NCBI GenBank assembly: GCA_032173965.1
Contig: CM063295.1
Location: 744,001 to 808,000, forward strand
Reading direction: 5' to 3'
Length of the DNA: 64,000 bases
Source: Sitta carolinensis
Taxonomy: Eukaryota > Chordata > Aves > Passeriformes > Sittidae
Position numbers and translations under genes: made by a program. The notes below the pieces were generated by a model that worked only from the letters and a program-made list of their open reading frames with translations, did no database searches and was not told where the DNA came from. Below, in pieces: positions 34,561 through 47,018 of this stretch (position 1 is its first letter; each line of letters opens with the position of its first letter).

Positions 34561-36056
34561 TCCCAGCAGCCCAGCTTTTATTCATAAATCCTTATGGGAA
34601 TCCTGCATTCCTGGTCAGGATTCCAGGGCTCATTAACCTGCAGCACCACATGCTGCTCCATTCACATTGTGCTGTCCAAATGTCCCACCCTGCCAGGACT
34701 GCCATCTCTTCTTTTTCTCCTCCAGGACAGCATCCTGACAGCCTTCACGAGCAACTAATTATCAGTTCCTAATTGAGCCAGAAAAGAACATGGGAGAATC
34801 TGGGCAGAAAACAACATGCTCATTCATCCACTGCTCTGGCTGTGGAGGGAGCCCTCCAGTCTCCAAGGGTTTTCCTACTCCTTCTCCTCTTGGCATCCCT
34901 GGCACCTGCCAGACATGAGTAAAGTAAGATCTTAAACACTTCTTATGTGCACTTGGAGTTTTCGTGACTCCCACTGTGCAGGGAGGGCTGTGCACAGGGT
35001 TTGCTCAAGGACAGCTGTTCCATGGAGCACAAGCCTATAGCATTCCCAGGACAGCAGGTGTCTGCAGCAGAAGGTGAGCTGTTGGCAGGGGGTCTGACTT
35101 ACACGGCAACATCACTCCATGGTCTTATACCAGCCTCCTACTCCCTTCCTTCACCTCCAGCACCGCTCCCTGAAAGCACCAGCAGAGCAACTGGGGACCT
35201 GCAGGTGTGCAAGGGAGCTCTGGATGCCATGTCCTTCGTGGTGGAGGCTACACAGCTTTCCCACAGGTTTCTTCCCATTCCAAGACCTACTCTAACAACT
35301 TGGTGGGCTGAAGGAAAACCCACAGGTCCCACACATGGAAGCAGTGGCTTGAGTACTGCAGGACACCCAGGAGCTCTGTCACGACAAGAGCAGCAGGACA
35401 AGCTCAGCAATGTGCAAAGATCCACTCTGCACAACTTTTGGAAGAATTAGTAGCACCAGGAAATTAAATGCAGCCTGCAAAGCATCAGAATTAATCCAGG
35501 GTTTGGACAGCTGTTCTGCTGAGCAATACGGGGATCTGACTGTGAGAGGGATAATTTAAAAAAAACCATAAAAAAATCCAAGGGTGCTGTTTGAAGGGAG
35601 TTGTTTAATAAGGATTTTATTCAGCACTGGACTGTCAGCCCTGGCTTCCAGGTCTCATCTTTGTTTCAGTGTTTCCCATCACTTTTACAGTCCCGGTGTG
35701 ATTCTGCTGGCACCAAAAGCACTGAAACGCTTTGGCCATCAGCAGCTTTGCCAATAAACTTGCTCAGAGCAGCTGGCCCAGCTGTATTAGTATTTCATCA
35801 GGATCAGCAAGAGAGTAGAAGAACATGATAAAAATCCTCATGGGCTGACCCAAAGGCCAAAACACAGTGGAAGCATTTGAAAATATCCAAAGCCAGGGCT
35901 GGGGTAAGATGATGTTCCTGCCACTGCTCCTGCTGGAGACCAGCTACAAGTGCCCTGTGGCATAGAAAAGAGGCACCTGGGCCTGTTCCATTGGCCAAGG
36001 AGGCCTCAGGGTGGTGTCTCACCTCAGCACCCTCAGGCAGAAGGCTCTGAGCATCA

Positions 36057-36062
36057 CCTCCC
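36057..36062. repeat. Target-site duplication, left (CCTCCC)
   Basis: This 6-bp direct repeat flanks the intron 2 LTR. Its partner is at 36358-36363. Confidence 0.8.
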
Positions 36063-36357
36063 TGTTGTCCCTGAAAATCAGCCTTCTGATTTGTTTTAGT
36101 ATAATGGAGTCAGTTCTCATGAATTGTAAGATAAACAAGAATCATGTTTGCATTCCTTTGCAAAAGATATCACCTGATGGACTTCTCAAGTGACCAGTGG
36201 AGATGGAGAGGTGGTAACTTCTCTGTCCAATCTCTGATCACTGTCCAGAAACTTATAGATACAAGGTCAACAATAAACGAGAAAATTCTTTTCTTCTTCT
36301 CTCCCTGAACACCTGTTGTGTGTGTTGCTATGTGTTCCTATCTGTGTCACAGTAACA
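36063..36357 (+). mobile_element. Solo LTR, ERVK-like family A, copy 2 (295 bp)
   Basis: It has the same termini as copy 1 (TGTTGTCC...AGTAACA) and carries a perfect 6-bp target duplication, CCTCCC at 36057-36062 and 36358-36363. It differs from copy 1 mainly by a short insertion (tatctgtgt-like) near the 3' end and scattered substitutions. It sits in intron 2 of the four-exon gene in antisense orientation, about 260 bases beyond the exon 2 donor. Its AATAAA therefore faces away from the gene's reading direction. Confidence 0.85.
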
Positions 36358-36363
36358 CCTCCC
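36358..36363. repeat. Target-site duplication, right (CCTCCC)
   Basis: Identical to 36057-36062, immediately after the LTR end AGTAACA. Confidence 0.8.
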
Positions 36364-36616
36364 CACCTCAGGTGGCTTCCAACAACCAACTCTTCTTTTT
36401 CACCAGCACAATAGGAAGGATGGGGAGGTTTAAGTATCAAGCTCAAAGGAAGACTCAACCAGAGCTGAAACCCCCAAAAGTTCACCAAGCAAGGCTATTT
36501 TCAGAGCAGAATAAACGCTACATGGGCTGGAGTTGGACCCGTGCCCCTGGAGAAGCAGGAAAGCTTTGCTGGGATCCTGCAGGCACAGAGGGGTGGGCGT
36601 TCGCCCCGGCACTCAC

Positions 36617-36810
36617 CCGCAGAAGGGACCGTGCAGCCTTTCTGGTGCTCAGGGCCTGAGTGCTTCTTGTAGGGCTTCTGCTCCGGCATCTCGTCCCTGC
36701 GGGCGGCGGGCTCGAGCAGGGGCAGCCGGCTCAGCACCGGCGACTGCGGGATGCTGGGCAGCGTCCGCGACTTGCCCAGGAGCGGCCGCTGCAGCTTTCT
36801 GTCCAGAGAC
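36617..36810 (-). CDS. Exon 2 (coding) of the four-exon gene
   Basis: This exon is 194 bases, with acceptor tgcctgcag just above 36810 and donor gtgagt just below 36617. It completes Arg40, then encodes residues 41-104 and one base of codon 105. The segment is rich in Pro, Leu, Arg and Ser. Around residues 53-64 it reads KSRTLPSIPQSP, which combines a basophilic/14-3-3 mode-1-like pattern (K-S-R-T-L-P) with an SP proline-directed site. A polar, charged stretch (residues 77-93) follows. No fold or catalytic motif is visible, and the composition suggests an intrinsically disordered linker. High CpG density sets it apart from the flanking intron. The exon boundary in the ORF frame could be off by one base, but both splice sites and the reading phase agree with exons 1 and 3. 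Confidence 0.78.
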
Positions 36811-36820
36811 CTGCAGGCAC

Positions 36821-36888
36821 AGAGCACAGGGCAGGGGCTTTCAGGAGCCGGGACAGAGCACAGGGCACGGCCTTTCAGGAGGTGGGAG
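36821..36888. repeat. Two-copy 34-bp tandem duplication beside the exon 2 acceptor
   Basis: The unit starting agagcacagggcaggggct at 36821 recurs from 36855 with a few substitutions (period 34). On the gene's strand this duplicates the pyrimidine-containing region just upstream of the exon 2 splice acceptor. Confidence 0.75.
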
Positions 36889-37200
36889 GGGTCCCCAGGC
36901 TAGGACCCTCTGTGACTGTCCCTCTTCTGTCCCTTGTTCCCTGGAAGCAAAGCCCAACACCCCCCGCGGCTGTCCCTCCTGACAGGGAGTTGTGCAGAGC
37001 CAGAAAGTTCCCCCTGAGCCTCCTTCTCTCCAGGCTGAGCCCCTTTCCCAGCTCCCCCAGCCTCTCCTGGGGCTCCAGCCCCTTCCCCAGCTCTGTTCCC
37101 TTCCCTGGAAATGCTCCAGCCCCTCCGTGTCCTTCCTGTCACGATGGGCCCAGAACTGCCCCCAGGACTGGGGGTGCCTCAGCAGAGCCATCTCAGGGGG
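36889..37200 (-). mobile_element. CR1 LINE 3' UTR fragment in intron 1
   Basis: Reverse CR1 lacking the terminal repeats. It has ttgtgcagagccagaaagttc, gagcctccttctctccaggc, cagcctctcctggggctcc and a ctccgtgtccttcctgtcac block, which are internal 3' UTR sections of CR1. The open frame across it is not a gene. Confidence 0.7.
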
Positions 37201-38082
37201 TGGTCACTGCCCTGGACCTGCTACCACACCATGGCTGGTACAGGCCAGGTGCCATTGACCTCTTCCCACCTCGGCACACCTTGCTCAGCACCACACTGCA
37301 CCCTCTGTTAGCAAAGCTGCTGCTGTGTAATCAAAGCCTTCTCCCCTGGCCAGGTACTGTAATTAGAATTTGCATCTTGAGCTGTAAGGCACAACCAGCA
37401 CAAGAAGAATTCAAGTCCCCAGCCTGCCTCAAACCTTCCAGATAATCTGAACTAATCAAATAAAGAAACCAGACAGTTCACGATTGAAGGGATAAAAATT
37501 TCCTTTGAGACAATGAGACCCTCATTAAATATCATCCACAATGCCAGAAAGGGATTTGAGGTAGAAAACAGGCCAATGGACAGGTACTAGGGAAGGTCCA
37601 GACTCCAGAAAGGCAGACTCACATAGCAGGGACTGCAGAGGTCCTTAGGATGTCATGGAAAATGTAGAAACATAAAATCAATGTCTCTGCGAGGTCAAAA
37701 CTCAACTGAATTTGATGACGGGGCTCCAAATCTGCAGGGGTGACCAGGACACACATCCATGTGTCAGCACCACCATGCACTGCCACCTCTTTCCAAAGCC
37801 CAGAGGCAGTCCAGGCCTGCAGGGGCATGGGAGCATGGCCCCCTCCTCCTGCTCCAGCCCAGAGCCAAGGGATGGTCCTCAGGTGCCCCCTCAGGTATGA
37901 CACTGTCCCAGGCCATGCTCCAAGGGTCCCAGAAATGCAGTAAAAAGGAGCAGAGCCCAGCACTGTTGTGGGTGTCCTGTGCTGAGGGACACCCCAAGGC
38001 TGTCCCTTGTCCCCTGCTTTCACAAAACCCACAGCTGAGCCCAAACAAGCTTCCCAGCACACCCCAAGCTATGCTTTCCAAA

Positions 38083-38160
38083 ATCATAGAACCACTTTGC
38101 TTTGGGTTGGAAAGGACCTTTAAGATCATATTCCAACCCCCTGACAGGGCAAATCTCTGA
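38083..38160 (-). mobile_element. CR1 LINE 3' fragment (very short)
   Basis: About 75 bases: aaatcatagaaccactttgc, gggttggaaaggaccttta and ccaaccccctgacagggc. Confidence 0.75.
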
Positions 38161-38462
38161 ATGGTATAGATCCTTCAAATTTCCAACTAAAATTAAATTC
38201 TTCGCTGTTTATGCTCATTTGTTCTTGTGCCAATATAAACCTTTAGCTTAAATAATTATCTGCCCTCTACGGTGTTTGCTCCCATGATTAATTTTCATTA
38301 TAATGAAGTCCTAGCCCCTTTCCGCCAGCATTTTTCAAGGCTGATTAGTGCAAGTTCTTTCACTCTCCTCTCACAGAATTAGCTTTCATTTCCCCATGGA
38401 TGTTTCCACACCCCTCACTGCTCTCCCTCTATCTTGGACTTTCTCCACCCATCAGGGAGCAT

Positions 38463-38885
38463 CACAGAATCCCAGGATGGTTTGGGTTGGAAGGAACCAT
38501 AAAGCTCATCCCATCCCATCTCCTCCCTGGACAGAGACACCTCCCACTGTCCCAGGCTGCTCCAAAACACATCCAGCCTGGGCTGGGACACTGCCTGCGA
38601 TCCAGGGGCAGCCACAGCTGCTCTGGGCACCCTGTGCCAGGGCCTGCCCACCCTCACAGGGAACAATTCCTGCCCAATATCCCAGCCAGCCCTGCCCTCT
38701 GGCACTGGAAGCCATTCCCTGTGTCCTGTCCCTCCATCCTTTGTCCCCAGTTCCTCTGCAGCTCTCCTGGAGCCCCTTTAGGCCCTGGAAGGGGCTCTGA
38801 GCTCTCCCTGGAGCATCTCTTCTTCTGGCGAGCATCCACAGCTCTCCCAGCCTGGCTCCAGAGCAGAGGGGCTCCAGCCTGGTGA
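38463..38885 (-). mobile_element. CR1 LINE 3' fragment in intron 1
   Basis: Reverse CR1 beginning cacagaatcccaggatggttt and running through gaacaattcctgcccaatatc to gcagaggggctccagcctgg. Confidence 0.85.
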
Positions 38886-40077
38886 TCATGCAGTCCTGAG
38901 CTCCTGGTGCAGACAGCAGGGCAACCCCTCTGCCTCCCTGCACATTCCACACTGAATTTTATCCTATTTCACACTCCAGTGCTCAGGGTCACACAGGCAG
39001 AGCCTATCATGCCAAAGCTCCTGACCCTCAGTTCCTGCCTGTCACTGTGATGTTTGTCACGACTGCCCATCACTCCCATCCCAGAGGTGGCAAAGCTCCC
39101 GAGTGCTGCCAGTCTGATGTCACTCAGGAGAGCAGACACAGGGCCAGAGCGGGGCCACAGTGCCGTGCAGGGACAGTGACACCAAGCCCTGGGGCACAGG
39201 GCTGCGGGGAGCAGCCAGGGCAGAGGGCAGGACCGGGCAGCCCCTGCCAGCCCAACACAGCCCATCCCTCAGAGCAGGGGTGGGCAGCACATTTTGACAC
39301 TAGGTCAGCACTTTATTGGTATAAATCAATCACATTCTCTCTCAATTCCCAGGTACTGCTGCTCTGCTGCTCTCTGGGGCTGGGGCAGGGACAGCATTGC
39401 CCCAGGCCTGGGGAAGCAGTGCCACGACAGTGCCGTGCACTCAGCTCCATCCTGCCCACCCCAGGCCCCCCACTTCAGTGGGATCAGCATGGAAACGAGC
39501 TGTGCCAAGAGATACAAAGCCAGAATTAGCTTCCCAAGCAGTTTCCATTGCAGCAGAACATTTGTACCTCTCATCGTAACATATTTCACTGGCACAAGGC
39601 AACAGGGACAGAGCTTAACACATTGCTGTGCTGCATAAATGGGTTCAAAACATTCCTTTTTCTATGCATGCAAATCCCAGGATACCTGTGTACAGATCCA
39701 TCACCTGCAGTACCCTATTAGCATTTTAGTGCTCCTGCTCCCTTTGTGCTCATAGGGCCACTCTCAAGAGTCACATGGGGGAAAAAACAGAAGAATTCAC
39801 TTTGCTAGAGAAGCAATTTTTTAAGCTATGTATCTTCAGGCAGCGATTTATATTGTCAGAAAAAGCAAAGCAACTTGAAATCTGAACTCAAATTCCCAAG
39901 CTCAATTCAGCTCCATGGATTTACTATCCCACTTGTCACTGCTGAAGCACAGCTGGCACGTAAGGACCACACAGCCCCTTGTTCCTCCCAAGCCCCTGTG
40001 GGGTGGGGACGAGAGGAGAATCTGGAAAAGGTAAAACCCCTGAGTTGAGGTAAGAATTGAAATGCAGTCGGTGGGAG

Positions 40078-40121
40078 TTATTATTATTATTATTATTGTT
40101 GTTGTTGTTATTGTTATTATT
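40078..40121. repeat. TTA/TTG trinucleotide microsatellite
   Basis: A run of TTA units switches to TTG and back to TTA over about 44 bases in intron 1. A purine-rich gagagaga stretch follows near 40146. Such mixed trinucleotide tracts are usually length-polymorphic. Confidence 0.9.
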
Positions 40122-42507
40122 GTAATGAAAATGGAGATAAGAAAAAGAGAGAGAGAAATATAATCCCAGATAGACAAGTGGTGCCCAATACAGTCTCTCA
40201 CCACCCAAAAATCCCAGCCTGTTCCTCAGCAGCAATAAGCCTCTCCCAGCCAGCCCCCTAGTTTCCATAATGGGTATGACATTCCATGGTCTGGAATATC
40301 CCTCTGGCCTGGCCATGATCCCTCCCAGTCCTTGTCACCTCCCCAATGGCAGAGCATGGGAAATGGAAAAGTCCTTGACTTAGGGAGAGCATTTCCCAGC
40401 AACAACCAAACCACCAGTGTGTTATCAACATTGTTCTCATCCTGAATCCAAAACACAGCCCTGGACCAGCTATGGGAAGAAAATGAACTCTATGCCAGCT
40501 CAAACCAGAGCTGGTGCCCAGCTCCAGAGGCCTCCCTCAGCAGCCACTGCCAGGTGGGACCTGGCAGCACCGGGAAGTCACATTGCATCTCCGTATGCTT
40601 CCCAAGCAGGCGGCCCAGCTGGGTGCTATCAAGGATGCCACATCCCATTAGTAAAGATCCCTGATGGAGTGTAAAGCTCAATTAGAAAAGCCACAATCAG
40701 CACTGTTACAGCATATATTTAGCTGCCGTTAGGCATTGGGTAGGAAGGAGAGCACATAATCGAGTCATGACAGGGGTGGAAAAATCCTCCTGGCTGGGTG
40801 TGAGAGCCCAGGCAGGAGCCCAGTGACAGCTCTGCCACCCCCAGTCTGCAGCCAGATGGGGAAATGTGGGAACATCATCAGGGCCAGGTCCCTGCCCCCA
40901 GCCCTGGGGACAGCTGTGGGGTGGGAGTGACTGTGCCAGGCAGGGGCAAGGCTGCTCCAGACCTCAGCCCAGCCCCTGACTCCCAACAGCACAGGAAGAA
41001 AAGCAGAACTCATCTCCAAAGCCATTTTGTGTCCAGCACCTTCCCCATGGTGATGTCCTTCTCCAACCCAAGAAAGGGAGGGGAAGGGCTCAGATAAAGA
41101 GAAGGGAGGGAAAAAGCAAAGGTTAATGCAAATTAAAAGCCAACTCCTGCAGCCCTCCTGTAAGCTGGGAACAAACTGCACACATGCCCAGCCTCCACTC
41201 ACAGCTCCTTTCTGTGTGGGAGAAGCTGCTCTCCAGAGGGCAGTTCCAGTCCAACCCAGAGAGTGTGGAGTCTGCAGCTTCCCTGGGCAAGGGAGTCACC
41301 ACAGCAGCCCCAGCAGAACCCCAGCAGCACCAGAGAGAGTGTCAGGAGGGGGAAACAGCCCTAAACCCACTGCTCTCACAATCCAAAAAGGACCCCAATA
41401 AGCCTCACTGATTTGTAAGATTTGCCCAGGAATAAAACAAGGAAACCTCTTGCATGTGTCCTGGAAATGCCTGAGGATGGTTACCCTCCAGAGATGTCCC
41501 ACTCCTGGGAAAAGGGAAGCCTTCATCCTGCCACAGCACCCAGTCCCAGCAGCTCTGACACAAACCTGAGTACCCGCTGTGCTAATCCCTTCCCAGAGGC
41601 AGGATGCTGGGAAGACAGCAAGGAGAAGAGGAGCTTAATCTGGGCAGGAAGACTAAAGAGGGAAAGGGGCAGAGCAGCAGGGCGGCAGCTACTCCAGACC
41701 TTGCCCACCTGCTCCAGAGCTGTGGCTTGGTGACAGCCATATGCCTTGTGAGGAACAAGTGAGGCCACTTCCACACTCCAAGGGGGACAACATGGGTCCC
41801 AAATAGCTCACAGCCCCAAAACTCAAACCAAAACTAGACAGAGAAGACAAAAGGCTGACCCTGCTCCCACAGCACCATAAAGCATCCCACAGGTAGCTGG
41901 AGGGGGCTCCTCTATCCCCTCAATAAATTTACTAAATGTATCGAGCAAAGGAAGCTGATAAAGCTGAAGGTTTGGGGAAGTGCAGTTAAATGTGGTAAAG
42001 GCTGAGAGGGTGGCAGGGATAGGGGCCAGGAGAGCCCAGTTATTGCAAAGGGACACTGCTCACAGATCTTCCTAGCTGTGGCTGCTCACTCACTTCTCAG
42101 TCCCCTACTCCAAGGAGGTGTAACTTAGCAACCTGACCTTAAAAACTCGGCAAGAGTTCCAGTTGGATTCAGGAAAATGAGAGATGTTACAAGCCAGGAG
42201 GAGCCATTAGCCACCACCAAAACCCCTCTCAAAGTGGGTGTGGGGAGGGGAGGGCACCTCCTGCACAGCCTGAGCCCTATGGCAACACAAACAATGGCTG
42301 CAAAATGGACACGAATCAACAAAACACCCACATCCATTCCTGAAATAGCTTGTGGAGATGCAGCTGAGTGTGACAGGTACAGGGGGAGAACAGAGGTCCC
42401 AAAGGGCTCACAGTCCCCAGGCAAACAAGGGTGTTAAACAGCCAGGGCAGAAGGACACTGCATCCAGGTCTGGGCTTCAGCTTAAGATAGATGTGGGACT
42501 GCAGAAA

Positions 42508-42893
42508 CAAGTCCAGAGGAGACTGTGAGGTGCTCTGAGGGCTGGAGCCCCTCTGCTGCCCTTTATATCCCCCAGAACTGGGGCATCAGCCTGGAAAAGG
42601 AAAGGCTCCACAAAGAGCTCAGAGTTCCTTCCAGGGCCTAAAGGGGCTCCAGGAGCTGCAGAGGGACTGTGGAATGACAGGACACAGGAAGAAACTCTTG
42701 GCTGAGGACTGTTGAGGCTCTGGCACAGAGAAGCTGTGGCTGCCCCTGGATCCCTGGCAGTGTCCAAGGCCAGGTGGGACAGGGCCTGGAGCAGCCTGGG
42801 ATAGTAGAAAGTGTCTCTGCCCATGGGAGGGGTAGAACAAGATGAGCTTTAAGATTCCTTCCAACCCAAATCCTTTTGGGATTCTGTGAGGTT
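42508..42893 (+). mobile_element. CR1 LINE 3' fragment in intron 1
   Basis: Sense CR1 from agtccagaggagactgtgag through tccaggagctgcagagggac and ctggcagtgtccaaggccag to ttttgggattctgtgagg. Confidence 0.84.
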
Positions 42894-45800
42894 CCCCCAC
42901 AGTGCTCAGCTCCACAGTACAGGATTCATCCTGTCCTGCCACCCTACTTTGTGTCCCTGCCCAGGGCAGACACAGAACCTGCTCCCCACCAGGCTGGGCT
43001 GCAGCCAGGCCAGCCCATCCCCAAAGCCTGATGCAAGGCATGAGTGTGCCTCTGACACCCCAGGAGTACACAGTGCTTGCTGGCTGTGAGCTCGACTGTG
43101 AGTCACGGGGCTGAGCAGAGATCTGAGCAAGGATCTTCCCCATCCCCATCCTGACAGCAGCAGGAGACAAGCCAACATCTACCTGCAGCTGGTTTCTGCA
43201 AAGGGGCTCTGCGGGAGAAAGCAGCCGTGGGAGGAGAGGGCAAGCACAGGAGGCTGCTGTGCCTCCGATGAGCTTTCTGGACACAAGCACGAGGCAACAG
43301 CAGCAGCAGCACCTGGGGTGTGGCTCAATGCAGGCCAACACCCAAAGCAATGGCAGGACCCCATGGAGGGCAGGGAATGCAGTTTAAGGAGATCACACAG
43401 CAGTGGTGAAGCCTAGGGAAGGAGTGTGAGAGAAAGAAGTCAACTGGTAACACACAGAGTAGCCTCGGAAACCAAAGCCTGAGGTTTTTGGCACAGCAGA
43501 GCATTCGCAGGGCATCCTCACCTGTTCAAACCACCAGTTTGCTCTTCAAACCTTAACAGCTGTGAGCAAACCCGTGAGTCACTGGCACTATTTCCAGCGA
43601 CCCTGTGGATGACAAAGACAGAGAAAATCACTGAGAAATCTTCCCTTCACATTCAAAAAACACCCAAACAAAACACCTTCCTTTCTGGCTGGCTGGTGTA
43701 TATGTGTGAAGAGTGGAAAATGAGAGATGAAACAGAGCATCTTTCATCTGACTGTGAGACAGTTTCAAAGCAAAACAAAACCCGAAACAGCATTCAGTGT
43801 GCAAGTTCAAAATAGGAAAAAAACAACATGTGAAGCTATAAAAATACCTTCCCAGGCTCAGCTGTGAGCTGGTAAATACCATGATTTCCAGCTGGTTTCC
43901 AAAAGCTTCTTCTCCTGCTACCTCTCCGACTTGCAGAACATCTCTGCAGCAGGGCCATTGCCCAAATGCTGATCTAAACACCGCCGGCACCCAGGGAATA
44001 ATTGCTCCTGTCCTTACAAACTGCATTTTGATTCGGAGGGGTGTGGGAGGGCAGGACAGGGGGTCACACACCCCTTGGGCTGAGGGCAGCCCTCAGGAAA
44101 ACATTTCAGAGCTGCCCAGAGGAGGATTCAGCTCCATTCCCTGCTATGAGCACCCTGTGCCTGAAGCCCAGCCCTGCTCCCAGCACCCAGGTTGGGAGCC
44201 AAGTACCAAATGACCCTGAAAAGGGCTAGAAGTTCTTTTTGTGGCAGATGCTGCCTGAAAAGCCCTGAGTTCTTGGGTGTGTGACAGCTGGTGTCATACC
44301 AGCCACTGCCCACAGCCTTGCTCTCACCAGGTATTTACCCAGTGCTAAAGAGCTGCTACTGCTACTCACCCCTGGCACCACTACACCATCCCGGCACACC
44401 AAGCTGGGCAAAGCCATCCCCAGGGAAACAACGTGAAAAAAAACAAACCCTTCACGTCAGCACTCTCAAACTATGAGCTACGGCTGTGTTTTGTAGCAAC
44501 GCCTCCATTTCACCATTCACTGGAATCCAATTGTTGAAGGGATAAGGAAATGCACTGGAGCCAGACACTGCCATTCATTCTTTCAAAAGTATGTTCGTTT
44601 CTTTGTTAAAAGAACCCTTTTTTCCAGCTCTGTCGCAGGCAGTGAATGACATCCCCAGCCAGGGGGATGCTCCCTCTGCTCCCCAGCCCAGGAGCACCCC
44701 ACGGGGTCCCCGCTGGTGCCCACCCTGCCCTCTCTGTCACTCTCTGACCCTGTGGTGCCACCCGACCATTCCCTCCACATCCCACAGGTGAGAGGAGCCC
44801 TGAGTGCTCCCTGCCCTCCTGCTGCCCCGATTGCACCCCGTTAGCAGGGGCAGAGCAGGGACCAGGCTTTTGGGAAGGCTCTGGCAGAGCCCAGCTCAGA
44901 CCTGCTGGAGCTACACCCACACAACAAAAAGTCCAAAGACGAAATTCCCTAGGGACAGGGAAAGAAGCAGGAATGCTCACAGAACATGAACATTTATCCT
45001 GCTCACAGAGTTCTCTCTGATAAATGGGGGGAGATGGCAGAAAAAGGGGAAATGAATCCCAGCACAACAGTGGAGCAGAGGAGCACCCTCCCTCCTGGCA
45101 GCTCCAGAGCGTGACCTGCATCCTCAGTGACCAGTGTGGTGACTGTGCCAGGATCCCTATCCTTATAGCCAGGCTTTGCCATCCAGATGAAGCAGACAGG
45201 ATGGCCAAAGGCATCTGGGATGCCACAAGATGCTCTCCAGAAGGAATAGGTCTGAGGCTTACAAAGAAGGGTGTTTGAGCTACAGAAGGAAGCTCCTTCC
45301 ACGCTGAAAGGATGCGACCCCCAGGGATGCAGCAGTGCCTGGCCAGCCCCGAGGCAGGAGGGACACAGCAAAGCATGGTTAGGAACACAGCAAGGGACAG
45401 AGAGAGAAGGGCAGGGCAGGCAGGAACAGCTCCCAGCTGGGAAGGACAGAGCCTTGGTGCCACCCAGCAGGAACCACACTCTGGTGACCTGCCGAGGCCA
45501 GGACAGCAAACACCTCCTGCTCCCCAGGGCCACTGTGGCCTGGCTCCCAGCTTTTCTTCTGTGGTGTTTATGCATCTCCTGTCTCCTCTGAAACCTTTCG
45601 CAGACAAAAGCCAAAGAAGCACAAGTAATGGATGACAAACATCCAGCTGATGTTACAAGTTTGGCTAATTTACAAGATAAATAACATAACTGCCTCCTTT
45701 GCATTTACAAACACCTTTCAGGAAGGATGTGAAGGTCACCTCCAGCACCCACCTCCTGCCCTCCTCCCATCAACCCTGCATTCCCAACAGAATCCCTGGA

Positions 45801-46732
45801 GCAGGACTGGAGCTCCTGCACCACAACCCCCCAGCTCTTGGTCCCGTTCCCAGCCTCATGACACAGGACTGGTCTTCCCTGTTGCTTCAAAATCCAAGTC
45901 ACACGACAGAGCAGACAAAAAGCTGCTGAGATCATCTTGGAAAGGATACTGCTGCTCCTGACAACCACAGGGGAGATGCCTCAGGCCTGAATTTGAAGTT
46001 CTCCAGCACAGAAAGACACTCCAGACAGCTGGTGGAGCTGCTTGGTTTGCTCGAAATCCTATAATTTCTGCAGCATTACCAAGTTTTGCAGCACTGGAGG
46101 TGAACAGGGGCCGAGCTGATCCATCTCTGACTATTAATCCCTGGCAAAAATAATAATTCATATATGTTTTGGTCAGAAAGCAGATTTCAAAAATCAGTCA
46201 TAGGCATGTTGTTGTTTTGTACCTTCCTGGGCACCACCTTTCAACCAGAGCCTTAGGCTGGTTTTCATTTTCCTCTGAAGCACAAGAGGCAGGTCACCAC
46301 CATGGTCAGAGAGACAAGCTCATTGAACAGAAAAAATTTGTTATGCTCCCAATGTATCACAGTAAAATTCCTTAAAAAGAGAGTTTTCAGCGCAGGAGTA
46401 GTGGGGGCTGAGTGGAGCTGGGAGCAGAGCTTTGACAAAGCCCAGCAGCTGCTTGTGGCCAGCATAATGGATTTTATCTGTCTTGTGAGGGGAAGAACAG
46501 GAGCAAACAGCCCCAAAAGAGCCCAGAGGAAGCCCAGCCTGGGTAGCAGAATCAGGGGCAGGATTCCTGCAGGGCAGAGTCAGGGTCCCAGCCAGCCCCA
46601 GTGCACAGCAGGCACCGACCCAGGGGGCTGGGCTGGGTGCTGACCATGGGGTGCAAGGAAGCAGAGCCCAAAAACTTCCCATTTCCAGACAAGAACCCTG
46701 GCATGGCTTCAGCTGCCAGGCTCTCTGGAGGA

Positions 46733-46870
46733 TCACAGAATCATCAAGGTTGGAAAAGACCTCCAAGGATATAAAATCCAACCACCGGCCCAGCAGCACC
46801 ACCATTTTCCATGTCCTGAAGTGCCACATCCACACATTTTTTCAATGCTTCCAAGGATGGGGACTCTGCC
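46733..46870 (-). mobile_element. CR1 LINE fragment, arm of an inverted CR1 pair
   Basis: Reverse CR1 of an older subfamily: atcacagaatcatcaaggttgg, aaaagacctccaagg and ttcaatgcttccaaggatgg. Confidence 0.78.
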
Positions 46871-47018
46871 ACTTCTGTGAGCAGCTGCAGCTCAGCACCC
46901 ACGGAGAAAGGCAGAGCCAGCTTCTGCCAGGGGAAACACAGCCCTGCTGCAGGGAAAACATCCCCTAAAATCATCAGCTGGAATAGCCTCCCACTCTCCC
47001 AATGAAGAACTTGTGCCT

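Larger units (their letters stand above)
32134..36616 (-). other. Intron 2 (about 4.5 kb) with CR1 fragments and one LTR
   Basis: The phases match: exon 2 ends after one base of a codon and exon 3 begins with two. The intron holds CR1 pieces at 32383, 33345 and 34378 and a complete solo LTR at 36063-36357. The remaining sequence (for example 34560-36050) shows no coding exon, RNA gene or clear repeat to me. Confidence 0.65.

Noticed and set aside
36660..37445. Plus-strand open frame of 261 codons
   Set aside because: It is the opposite strand of exon 2 followed by antisense CR1.
41823..42056. Minus-strand 77-codon frame with hydrophobic ends that resembled retroviral envelope at first glance
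   Set aside because: There is no adjacent LTR, no conserved motif and no neighbouring retroviral frame. The resemblance is compositional only.
44606..45622. Minus-strand open frame of 338 codons, the longest in the window
   Set aside because: It lies in intron 1 and is rich in Ser, Pro, Cys and Trp with no recognisable domain. The opposite strand is also largely open. It looks like chance openness in stop-poor DNA.
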